From the NCBI GenBank assembly GCA_038396625.1, contig CP121688.1, forward strand, positions 2,232,001 to 2,296,000: 64,000 bases of DNA. The letters are read 5' to 3'. Below are positions 8,638-16,168 of the stretch, in pieces. The DNA comes from G038396625 sp038396625 (lineage in GTDB: Bacteria; Bacillota; Clostridia; Peptostreptococcales; Thermotaleaceae). A model generated the notes under the pieces. That model was not told the DNA's origin. It worked only from the letters and a program-made list of their open reading frames with translations, and did not search any database. Numbering within the stretch: the stretch's first letter is position 1; every line of letters starts with the position of its first letter. A program made the translations under genes and the position numbers.

Positions 8638-10128
8638 TTATAAAATTGGCGTATATGAATTAAATTTTTGTTGCTCAATCTCTTTTCCTAAAAATTTTTC
8701 GATAACAGCTGCTAATTTTTTTATACCCGTTTCAATATCCCTTGGATATACTGCAGCAATACTAAGTCTGAAAAACCTACTTTCATTTTGTGGTGTAAAA
8801 AAAATTGAACCTGGTAAAATCAAAATATTATTTTTGGCCGCTTCAGTATAAAGTTGATTAGAAGAATATCCTTTCGGTAAAGCAAACCAGAAATTCAATC
8901 CGCCTTGAGGAAGAATATAACTAATTCCTTTATTCTTCATATATTTGTGCAAACAAGATTGCATAACATCAAACCGCTCTTTGTATATGTGCTCCATATA
9001 TTTTATATGTTTTTTCCATATTCCTTTTCTTAGATAAAGATCAAATACCCTTTGATTTAATCCAGAAGTAGAAATATCAGAGGTATGTTTCGCTGCAAGA
9101 ATCTGATGATATATTTTTTGAGGAATCACCAAAAATCCTAATCTTAATCCAGGCATAAATATTTTTGAAAAACTCTTTATATATATAATAGAATCATTCT
9201 GGTCTAAACTTTTTAAAGTCGTATTATCTTCACTATAAAAGCTCAAATCACTTAAATAATCATCTTCTACAATCAGTACATTGTATTTATTTGCGATGTC
9301 AATAATTTTCTGTTTCTTTTCTCTACTGTAAGAATATCCTGTTGGATTCTGGAAATTAGGCATCAAATAAATGAGTTTAGGCTTATGGGTCTGAATGTTT
9401 TCTTCTAGTGCTTCTAGATCAATTCCATCCTGTAAAATAGGTGCTGTAACAATCTTAGCGCCTCTTGACTTAAAAGTGCCAATTGCTCCTGTATAAGTAG
9501 GACTTTCTACAATGATTGTATCTCTATAATTTACAAATGCTTTTGAAATAACGTCAATTCCTTGCTGCGCCCCTGAAATAATCTGAACATTTTGAGGGTT
9601 TGTTTGGATATGATATTCTTTTAAATAATTAACCAAAGACTCCCTTAATGGATAATAACCTTGGCTTTCCTGATAACTAAAAGCATCTCCTTTATCTCGA
9701 TCCAATACTTCATTAAAAAGAACCTTAAAATCTTCTACTGGGAATAAATCAGAAGTTGGTGTAGCACTAGCAAAGCTAATCATATTCTCTTTTATCTGTA
9801 TTTGGCCTCTATCCATAAGCCTCAAATCTTCATCTAAAGGATGTTTTTGCAATATTGTATCCTTTATAGGCTCTCGATGCTGTGGTGAAACAAATGTGCC
9901 ACTTCCAATTTTCTTGTATACAAAACCTTCCTTTTCTAATAATGCATATGCATTTACAATTGTACTATTATTTACACCAAGCTGGTTTGCCAATTGTCTA
10001 ATAGGAGGAAGTTTGTCATTAGATTTTATTTTCCCATCAATAATTCTTTGTTTTATTTCTTGAAATAATTGAATATATAAATGCTGTGATAGCGTCTTAT
10101 CTAAACATATATCATTTAATATTCTCAT
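8638..10128 (-). CDS. MocR-type PLP-dependent GntR family regulator
   Basis: A 496-residue fusion of a GntR winged-helix domain (residues about 12-75, LPPIRQLANQLGVNNSTIV) and a class-I aminotransferase-like domain (from about 110) with the PLP-lysine motif SFSKIFMPGLRLGF. MocR/PdxR/GabR proteins use the aminotransferase fold to sense PLP or amino compounds rather than as enzymes, though some retain activity. It lies directly upstream of the Ald-like gene on the same strand, so it probably controls that gene. The ATG follows CAGGAGG. Confidence 0.9.
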   Translation of the reverse strand: MRILNDICLDKTLSQHLYIQLFQEIKQRIIDGKIKSNDKLPPIRQLANQLGVNNSTIVNAYALLEKEGFVYKKIGSGTFVSPQHREPIKDTILQKHPLDEDLRLMDRGQIQIKENMISFASATPTSDLFPVEDFKVLFNEVLDRDKGDAFSYQESQGYYPLRESLVNYLKEYHIQTNPQNVQIISGAQQGIDVISKAFVNYRDTIIVESPTYTGAIGTFKSRGAKIVTAPILQDGIDLEALEENIQTHKPKLIYLMPNFQNPTGYSYSREKKQKIIDIANKYNVLIVEDDYLSDLSFYSEDNTTLKSLDQNDSIIYIKSFSKIFMPGLRLGFLVIPQKIYHQILAAKHTSDISTSGLNQRVFDLYLRKGIWKKHIKYMEHIYKERFDVMQSCLHKYMKNKGISYILPQGGLNFWFALPKGYSSNQLYTEAAKNNILILPGSIFFTPQNESRFFRLSIAAVYPRDIETGIKKLAAVIEKFLGKEIEQQKFNSYTPIL

Positions 10129-10357
10129 TTGAACCTCCTGTATTTCATAAGATTCTATTCATATTTTTTTATAGTATTCCCTTATGTAAATATAATTTAC
10201 AGTGTATCATTAAATATATTTTAACATCCTCTCACCTTATTTCTTTTTTGAAAAAGAGTGCAATTTTTGCAATTTACGATTCATAAAGAAAATTTTTTCA
10301 GTACGCTACTACCCTTCATTATACCCAATATCATTTTGTTTTTCTACAAATTATAAT
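10129..10357. other. Intergenic region upstream of the MocR-type gene
   Basis: About 230 AT-rich bases with no coding potential that I trust. They should hold the promoter and operator of the MocR-type gene, but no clear -35/-10 pair or inverted repeat was identified. Confidence 0.3.
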
Positions 10358-10379
10358 AAAGTGCGGTAATCCGCACTTT
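10358..10379. terminator. Terminator after the 63-residue helical protein gene
   Basis: AAAGTGCGG and CCGCACTTT form a 9-bp stem with a TAAT loop, located 8 bases beyond the stop codon. T-rich DNA lies on both sides, stronger on the + side (ATTTTTTATT). Confidence 0.75.
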
Positions 10380-10387
10380 ATTTTTTA

Positions 10388-10579
10388 TTAATGTCTATCG
10401 TATTGATCTATCAATGTCTGTAATTTTCTAGCCTGCATTCCACTTTCTTCAGCAAATTGTTTGAATACTTTTGCCACTTCCTTATCTTCTACTTTTTTTG
10501 AAAACATTTCATAATCACGTACATTTTCTTGAGCATCTAATAATTTTTTCATAATTGTATCACGTGTATTCATTTCCAT
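10388..10579 (-). CDS. Small helical-hairpin protein (ferritin-like fragment?)
   Basis: A 63-residue, charged, all-helical protein. The run AQENVRDYEMFSKKVED followed by VFKQFAEESGMQARKL resembles the first two helices of a rubrerythrin/ferritin-like bundle. The usual metal-binding E-x-x-H reads E-E-S-G-M here, so iron binding is doubtful. The ATG has a GAGGAGGTG ribosome site and a terminator follows. I cannot name a function; the ferritin-like suggestion is pattern-level only. Confidence 0.7.
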   Translation of the reverse strand: MEMNTRDTIMKKLLDAQENVRDYEMFSKKVEDKEVAKVFKQFAEESGMQARKLQTLIDQYDRH

Positions 10580-10689
10580 AACCTACACACCTCCTCATTA
10601 TGCAAGTTTTATTTTCCTTTCACATTATTTATTATGTACAGTTTTACAAGTAAATATATTGCTAATAAATTTTTACCTTTAATTTATGT

Positions 10690-10731
10690 AAAAAGTAAAG
10701 GAAGCAGATAAATAAATCTTTACCTGCTTCC
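10690..10731 (-). terminator. Terminator after the DUF1858 gene
   Basis: On the reverse strand GGAAGCAGGTAAA pairs with TTTATCTGCTTCC (one G-U) and is followed by TTTACTTTTTAC. It begins 9 bases beyond the TAA at 10740, which supports that TAA, not the earlier TGA, as the gene end. Confidence 0.85.
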
Positions 10732-10739
10732 CTTATTTT

Positions 10740-10931
10740 TTAATGGATTTTTTCACTTAATTTCTTTACTAACTGCTCTTCATCAATCCCATATTTTCTA
10801 GCAGCGTATCCAACGCTCTTATAAAGAACACCGCCTCAGCCAAAGCATCGTATGCCCAATTCATTGAACACTTCTTCTGCCTCAGGATATTTCACTAAAA
10901 TATCATTAATAACTGTATTAGGATTAACCAT
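10740..10931 (-). CDS. DUF1858-family redox protein with in-frame UGA (apparent selenoprotein)
   Basis: The reading frame starts at ATG 10931 with an AGGAGGTG ribosome site, runs 31 codons, meets TGA at 10836-10838, and continues 31 more sense codons to TAA. Both halves match DUF1858: an N-terminal VINDILVKYPEAEEVFNELG helix region, then a C-x-G-C motif position reading CFG-[UGA]-GG, then SVGYAARKYGID, the usual (T/S)xxxAAxxxGID helix. The UGA falls exactly on the second redox Cys, the typical site for selenocysteine. A 36-base hairpin begins right after the UGA and a terminator follows the TAA. The protein would be 63 residues. DUF1858 proteins are small putative redox proteins, often near hybrid-cluster protein; none is visible here. 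Standard gene calling would miss or truncate it. Confidence 0.8.
10800..10838 (-). promoter_or_regulatory. Candidate bacterial SECIS hairpin
   Basis: Immediately 3' of the UGA, GGCGGUGU (10835-10828) can pair over all 8 positions (some G-U) with ACGCUGCU (10807-10800). The enclosed 20 bases hold G/U-rich sequence (GCGUUGGAU). Position, length and being inside the coding region fit bacterial SelB-binding elements. The apical structure is ambiguous: an alternative UUCUU/AAGAG hairpin competes. Confidence 0.55.
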
Positions 10932-11070
10932 AGAAACACCTCCTATTTATAGGATTTACTTCTATTTGTTTTTAATGCTTTAAAATTTACCTCTTTATCT
11001 TATTTTTCAGTAATTATTTTTTGCACGATCTGTCATTATAAGCATCATTTATAGAATTACCTTAATGCAC

Positions 11071-11703
11071 TTATTTGTTGTTATATCTACGAATTAACTC
11101 ATATTTTATATCTTCTAAGGTAATATCTTCTTCTACTAAAAGAATAGATAGATGGTAGATTAAGTCAGAAACTTCATAAATAATTTCTCTTTTATCTGCA
11201 TTTTTGGCAGCAATAATTACCTCGCTTGTTTCCTCTCCTACCTTTTTAAGTATTTTATCAATACCTTTTTCAAACAAGTAGTTGGTATATGATTCTTCTA
11301 CCGGATTTTCTTTTCTATCTATTATACGTTCATAAAGCTTGTAAAGTATATCCATGTTGTTATCTTCTTGCTGTTCTTCTTCAAATAATTTACTAAAAAA
11401 ACAGCTTTCTTCTCCTGTATGGCATGCATTTCCCATCGGAGTCACTTCTACTAATAGAGCATCTTTATCACAATCATAGCTTATTCTCTTTACAATTTGA
11501 TAATTTCCTGATGTCTCCCCTTTATTCCACAACTTTTCTCTGCTTCTACTATAAAACCAAGTTCTCTTTGTTTCTATAGTTTTCTCTAAAGATTCTCGAT
11601 TCATATAAGCCAGCATAAGGACCTTTTTGCTATTGAAATCTTGTATAATCGCAGGCACTAGACTTTTTTCGTCAAAGTTCATTTTCAAAGTATTACCTAT
11701 CAT
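11071..11703 (-). CDS. hisIE: Bifunctional phosphoribosyl-AMP cyclohydrolase / phosphoribosyl-ATP pyrophosphatase
   Basis: A 210-residue fusion of HisI (residues 1 to about 105; motifs NRESLEKT, FYSRSREKLWNKGETSG, CHTGEESCF) and HisE (about 115-210; KVGEETSEVIIAAKN, LIYHLSILL). It catalyses steps 2 and 3 of histidine biosynthesis. It is the last his gene here and overlaps the end of hisF by 11 bases; GGAGG lies 7 bases before its ATG. No clear terminator was seen between it and the DUF1858 gene 140 bases downstream. Confidence 0.96.
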   Translation of the reverse strand: MIGNTLKMNFDEKSLVPAIIQDFNSKKVLMLAYMNRESLEKTIETKRTWFYSRSREKLWNKGETSGNYQIVKRISYDCDKDALLVEVTPMGNACHTGEESCFFSKLFEEEQQEDNNMDILYKLYERIIDRKENPVEESYTNYLFEKGIDKILKKVGEETSEVIIAAKNADKREIIYEVSDLIYHLSILLVEEDITLEDIKYELIRRYNNK

Positions 11704-12466
11704 TATTTATCCTCCTGATTTCCACCCCATTCTGATAAAGGTATTCTTTTAAAGCTTTTATTTCAATCTCTCGGTAGTGGAAAACCGATGCTGCTAATGC
11801 TGCATCTGCTTTTCCTTGGTCTAACACATTTAAAAAGTCTTCCTTACTTCCTGCACCACCAGATGCTATAATAGGGATATTTACTTTTTCAGATATAATT
11901 TTCATCAGTTCGATATCATAGCCATTCTTTACACCGTCTGTATCAATGCTGTTCATAACAATTTCACCAGCACCTCGTTTTTCTCCTTCAATAGCCCACG
12001 CAATGGCATCTATCTTGGTATCTAATCTGCCACCATTTATATATACTGTCCAAATTCCTTTTGAATTTTTTTTTGCATCTATAGACAATACTACACATTG
12101 CCTGCCAAATTTTAATGCTGCTTCTGTAATTATTTCAGGGTTTTGTACAGCTGCTGAATTAATAGATATTTTATCTGCTCCTGCCCTTAATACAGCAGTA
12201 AAGTCTTCTATTGTTCTAATGCCCCCACCTACTGTAAACGGAATGTATACTTCCTCTGCAGTTTTTTCAACTACTTGTAGAAATATATTTCTATTCTCAT
12301 TAGATGCAGTAATATCATAAAATACTAATTCATCAGCACCTTCTTCACTATAGAATTTTGCGAGTTCTACAGGATCGTGTACATCCACAAGATTTTTAAA
12401 TTTTGTTCCTTTCACGACTCTTCCCTTGTTCACATCTAAGCAGGGTATAATCCTTTTTGTAAGCAA
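11693..12466 (-). CDS. hisF: Imidazole glycerol phosphate synthase, cyclase subunit
   Basis: A 257-residue (beta-alpha)8 barrel, normal length for HisF. The N-terminus (RIIPCLDVNKGRVVKGTKF) carries the catalytic Asp, and SIDAKKN plus NSIDTDG and ASGGAGS supply the second Asp and the phosphate-binding loops. With HisH it converts PRFAR and glutamine to IGP and AICAR. Start is TTG at 12466 after AGGAGGG. It follows hisA by 11 bases. Confidence 0.97.
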   Translation of the reverse strand: MLTKRIIPCLDVNKGRVVKGTKFKNLVDVHDPVELAKFYSEEGADELVFYDITASNENRNIFLQVVEKTAEEVYIPFTVGGGIRTIEDFTAVLRAGADKISINSAAVQNPEIITEAALKFGRQCVVLSIDAKKNSKGIWTVYINGGRLDTKIDAIAWAIEGEKRGAGEIVMNSIDTDGVKNGYDIELMKIISEKVNIPIIASGGAGSKEDFLNVLDQGKADAALAASVFHYREIEIKALKEYLYQNGVEIRRINNDR

Positions 12467-12477
12467 GATAATCCCTC

Positions 12478-13176
12478 CTATAACTCTTTCAATTTTATAT
12501 CTTCTGTATAAAGTGCTTTACCTATAATTGCCCCATATATTTCTAATGCTTTTAATTGATGAACATGCTCTTTCGTACTAATACCCCCTGATGCAATGAG
12601 ATCAATTTTCACATTCTCTTTTAAATATTTTATGGCTTCAAAATTAGGACCTGCTAACATGCCATCCTTTGCAATATCTGTATATATTAAGGTTTTTACA
12701 CCCATTTTTTCAAGCTTTTTAGTAAAATCAATATAATTCAGTTTACTTACTTGTGTCCATCCTTCTACAGCTATATATCCATTTCGTGTATCAATGGACA
12801 CTACAACCTTCTCTTTATACGCCTTAAGCGCCTCCACAAGAAACCCCTCTTTATTTACAGCGGAAGTTCCTAAAATTATTCGACTAACACCTAATTCTAC
12901 TAACCGCTTTATATCCTCTAGTTTCCTTATACCGCCACCTACTTGTACTGGTATCTCAACAGATTGAACAATTTTTTTGATTGTTTCCGTATTCATAGAC
13001 ATACCGTGTAAGGCACCGTCTAAATCCACTACATGAAGATATTTTGCACCTTGCTCTTGCCATTGCACAGCAATTTCAACAGGGTTATCGCTATAGATAT
13101 CCTCTGCATCAAATTTTCCCTGTGTAAGTCTCACACATTTTCCATTACGAATATCTATTGCCGGAAAAATAATCAC
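12478..13176 (-). CDS. hisA: Phosphoribosylformimino-5-aminoimidazole carboxamide ribotide isomerase
   Basis: A 232-residue HisA barrel with IDIRNGKCVRL at the N-terminus, VVDLDGA, and DTRNGYIAVEGW in the middle (catalytic Asp pair), plus the ASGGIS phosphate loop. It catalyses the Amadori isomerisation step of histidine synthesis. The GTG start overlaps the hisH stop by 4 bases (GTGA) and uses GGGGAG at the end of hisH as ribosome site, indicating translational coupling. Confidence 0.96.
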   Translation of the reverse strand: MIIFPAIDIRNGKCVRLTQGKFDAEDIYSDNPVEIAVQWQEQGAKYLHVVDLDGALHGMSMNTETIKKIVQSVEIPVQVGGGIRKLEDIKRLVELGVSRIILGTSAVNKEGFLVEALKAYKEKVVVSIDTRNGYIAVEGWTQVSKLNYIDFTKKLEKMGVKTLIYTDIAKDGMLAGPNFEAIKYLKENVKIDLIASGGISTKEHVHQLKALEIYGAIIGKALYTEDIKLKEL

Positions 13177-13778
13177 CCTATCAACTCCCCAAAATTTTTC
13201 AATAGCTTCATACCAGTTTCTCCACTTTTTTCTGGATGAAATTGCATACCTAAAATATTGTTTTGTCTTATTACTGCTGGTACTTGCACACCATAAGATG
13301 TTTCAAAAATAACTTCTTCTTTTCTTTCAGGCTTCAAGTAGTAGGAGTGTACAAAGTATACATACTCTCCTTTAACAATGTTTTTTCCAATAGGATCCTC
13401 TATATTTTTAATCAATTTATTCCATCCCATATGAGGTACCTTAAGCTTATTGGGAAATTGAATAATTTCTCCCTTTAAGAGACCAAGTCCTTCCCATATG
13501 CCATCTTCATAGCTGGTATCATAAAGCAACTGCATTCCTAAGCAAATACCTAAAATAGGTTTTCCACACTTTACATTATTTTTTATACAGTCTACTAATC
13601 CACTAGCCTTCAAATGCTCCATGGCGTCTTTAAATGCGCCTACACCAGGTAATATAATTGCTTTACTTTTATCTATATCTTCTTTTTCTGACGTAATGAC
13701 AGCAGAAAAACCAAGCCTTATGAGAGCTTTGTATACACTTTTTAAATTCCCTACACCATAGTCCACAATTGCAATCAT
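13173..13778 (-). CDS. hisH: Imidazole glycerol phosphate synthase, glutamine amidotransferase subunit
   Basis: A 201-residue class-I glutamine amidotransferase. VDYGVGNLKSV opens the protein, GICLGMQLLY holds the nucleophile Cys, and MQFHPEKSG holds the catalytic His/Glu. It delivers ammonia to HisF. It lies in the operon order hisB-hisH-hisA with a 21-base gap after hisB. Confidence 0.96.
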   Translation of the reverse strand: MIAIVDYGVGNLKSVYKALIRLGFSAVITSEKEDIDKSKAIILPGVGAFKDAMEHLKASGLVDCIKNNVKCGKPILGICLGMQLLYDTSYEDGIWEGLGLLKGEIIQFPNKLKVPHMGWNKLIKNIEDPIGKNIVKGEYVYFVHSYYLKPERKEEVIFETSYGVQVPAVIRQNNILGMQFHPEKSGETGMKLLKNFGELIG

Positions 13779-13799
13779 ATTGTCACCCTTTCCTTCAGA

Positions 13800-14384
13800 T
13801 CACAAAGATCCTTTTGTAGATAATACCCCATCAATTCTATCTTGAATGGTCACCGCTTGATCAATCGCCCTTCCTAATCCTTTAAATATTGATTCAATAA
13901 TGTGGTGGGTATTTTTCCCCCAACACAAGTGGATATGCAACGTTATTGCAGCATGTGTTGAAAAGGCCTTGAAAAATTCTTCAATCATTTCTGTCTCCAT
14001 TTCCCCTACATATTCTCTTTCAAAACTTAAGTTATAGTGTAAATAGGGTCTTCCACTTAAATCCATGGATATCATAGAAAGTGCTTCATCCATAGGTGTC
14101 CATATCGTAGCATATCTTGTTATCCCATTCTTGTTTCCAACAGCTTCTTTCAATGCTTCTCCCATTACAATGCCTATATCTTCTACAGTATGATGATTAT
14201 CTACCTTGAGATCGCCTTTACATTTTAATTCCATATCTATAAATCCATGCTTACACATTAGTTGCAGCATGTGATCTAAAAATCCTATACCCGTATCAAT
14301 TTGTGTATTTCCTTTGCCATCTATATTCAATGCTAGATATATATCTGTTTCATTTGTTTTCCTAGCAATCTGAGATTTTCTCAT
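13800..14384 (-). CDS. hisB: Imidazoleglycerol-phosphate dehydratase
   Basis: A 194-residue monofunctional IGPD with its two metal-binding motifs HHTVED and HHIIES and the FLDHML segment near the N-terminus. Unlike the enterobacterial fusion it has no phosphatase domain; the separate PHP-type hisJ at 17783-18577 covers that step. Its ATG is 3 bases after the hisC stop. Confidence 0.96.
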   Translation of the reverse strand: MRKSQIARKTNETDIYLALNIDGKGNTQIDTGIGFLDHMLQLMCKHGFIDMELKCKGDLKVDNHHTVEDIGIVMGEALKEAVGNKNGITRYATIWTPMDEALSMISMDLSGRPYLHYNLSFEREYVGEMETEMIEEFFKAFSTHAAITLHIHLCWGKNTHHIIESIFKGLGRAIDQAVTIQDRIDGVLSTKGSL

Positions 14385-14387
14385 GTT

Positions 14388-15443
14388 TTATTCCACCACT
14401 TTCTTCATGAGATCTAACAATCTACGATTTTCTTCTCTTGTTCCAACAGTAATGCGAATACAGTCTTGGAGTAATTTTTCATTTTCAAATCCTCTTACAG
14501 CAATGCCATTTTCTTTACAAAGTGCTATAATTTTTTTTGCTTCTCGGCTTTTTATGAGGATAAAATTGCTACTTGTGGGAAAAACCTCAATATCCTTCAT
14601 AGTATAAAATGCCCCTACTAGGTCATCCCTTTCTTTTTTAATTTTTTGAATATGCGCATCTATTAATTGAGAATGTTGAAGAAATAATTTCCCAATAGTT
14701 TGAGAAAAAACATTTATGTTATAGGGTGGCTTTACTCTATACAAAAGTTCCATTGTGCCTTCATGGGCAACTGCATAACCAATTCTTGCCCCTGCTAATG
14801 CATAGGCTTTGGATAAAGTACGCAGTACAATCAATCTTTCATATTGATTGACTAAGTCTATTATCGTCTCATCTAAAAACTCATAATAAGCTTCATCTAC
14901 CACCACAATGGATTTTGTGCTATTGATTATTTTTTCAATACCCTTTCTAGGAATTAAAATTCCTGTAGGATTATTAGGATTACATAAAAAAATGACTTTC
15001 GTCTTTCTTTTATTTGCCTCTTGGATGATCTGATCTATATCTATATGAAAAGAATTTTCACATGAAACTTCTAATGCTCTTCCACCTGCAATCATTGTAA
15101 ATATTTTATACATTGAAAAAGTAGGGTTATGGGTGATAACGTACTCCTCTTTATCAACAAAGGTATTGATAATAATCTGGATGATTTCATCAGATCCATT
15201 GCCGCACAAAATATTTTCTTTTTTTATGTCCATAAATTTTGCGAGTAATTCTCTTAGTTCATTGCTGTCTGTATCAGGATATCGGTTTAGTTCTAAATGC
15301 ATGATTTCGTCTATAAACTTTTCTTTTATTTCATCAAATAAATTAAAAGGATTTTCATTCGCATCAAGCTTTGTATGCATTGACTCTTTGGGAATAACAT
15401 ACGGTTTTAGTAAACCTATATTTTGTTTTATTAGATCTTTCAT
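14388..15443 (-). CDS. hisC: Histidinol-phosphate aminotransferase
   Basis: A 351-residue fold-type-I PLP enzyme with the PLP-lysine motif LSKAYALAGARIGY, an N-terminal LDANENPF segment typical of HisC, and FLCNPNNPTG. It makes histidinol phosphate. Upstream of it only 38 non-coding bases separate it from hisG, so hisD, which usually sits there in clostridial his operons, is absent. Confidence 0.96.
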   Translation of the reverse strand: MKDLIKQNIGLLKPYVIPKESMHTKLDANENPFNLFDEIKEKFIDEIMHLELNRYPDTDSNELRELLAKFMDIKKENILCGNGSDEIIQIIINTFVDKEEYVITHNPTFSMYKIFTMIAGGRALEVSCENSFHIDIDQIIQEANKRKTKVIFLCNPNNPTGILIPRKGIEKIINSTKSIVVVDEAYYEFLDETIIDLVNQYERLIVLRTLSKAYALAGARIGYAVAHEGTMELLYRVKPPYNINVFSQTIGKLFLQHSQLIDAHIQKIKKERDDLVGAFYTMKDIEVFPTSSNFILIKSREAKKIIALCKENGIAVRGFENEKLLQDCIRITVGTREENRRLLDLMKKVVE

Positions 15444-15481
15444 TTGTAAAACCCCACTTTTTTCATAATTAATAGATATTT

Positions 15482-16156
15482 TTAAGAATGCTCACATGTT
15501 TGTCTGTTCATTTTCTCGTCACTTCTACATGATTCTGTAAAACTTTGTAATCCTTCAACAAGACGGCCTATGTTTTCAGCTTTTGTTTTAAAACTTGCCT
15601 TATTTGCAATGAGTCTGGCACTGATTTGGCATATATCTTCTACAACAATCAATCCATTTTCCTTGAGTGTTTTTCCAGTTTCAACAATATCTACAATCAT
15701 ATCAGATAACCCCATAATCGGTGCTAGCTCTACAGATCCATTTAATTTTATGATTTCTATGGGTTCTCCTTTTTCGTAGAAGTATTTTTTTGCTACATTT
15801 GGATACTTAGTAGCAACTTTTATTTTTCTATCAGGTTTTCGCATAAATGCTTCTGGCGCTGCAACAGCAAACTTACATTTTCCAAAGCCTAAATCCATAA
15901 TTTCATATACTCCTGCCCCTGATTCTAAAAGCGTATCTTTTCCTACAACACCAATGTCTGCGGCTCCTTGTTCTACATATATTGCTACATCACTAGCTTT
16001 GACAAAGACAATCCGAATCTTCTCCTCATCATTCACAAAAATTAACTTTCTACTTTTTTGATGATAATCCTTAAATCTTATATCTATTTTTTCTAATAGG
16101 TCAAAGGTTTTATCTGCTAAACGCCCCTTCCCTAAAGCAATATTCACATAATTCAC
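15482..16156 (-). CDS. hisG: ATP phosphoribosyltransferase, short form
   Basis: A 224-residue HisG of the short class, which lacks the C-terminal regulatory domain and needs HisZ as partner; hisZ is immediately upstream. Motifs include GKGRLADKTFDLL at the N-terminus, GVVGKDTLLE, and DMIVDIVETGKTLKENGL (PRPP loop region). It catalyses the committed, feedback-controlled step. The start is GTG after GGGAGG. Confidence 0.96.
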   Translation of the reverse strand: MNYVNIALGKGRLADKTFDLLEKIDIRFKDYHQKSRKLIFVNDEEKIRIVFVKASDVAIYVEQGAADIGVVGKDTLLESGAGVYEIMDLGFGKCKFAVAAPEAFMRKPDRKIKVATKYPNVAKKYFYEKGEPIEIIKLNGSVELAPIMGLSDMIVDIVETGKTLKENGLIVVEDICQISARLIANKASFKTKAENIGRLVEGLQSFTESCRSDEKMNRQTCEHS

Positions 16157-16168
16157 CCTAAATCCTCC

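Noticed and set aside
12000..12320. Open frame of 124 codons on the + strand inside hisF
   Set aside because: Antisense shadow of the highly conserved hisF gene, with no ribosome site.
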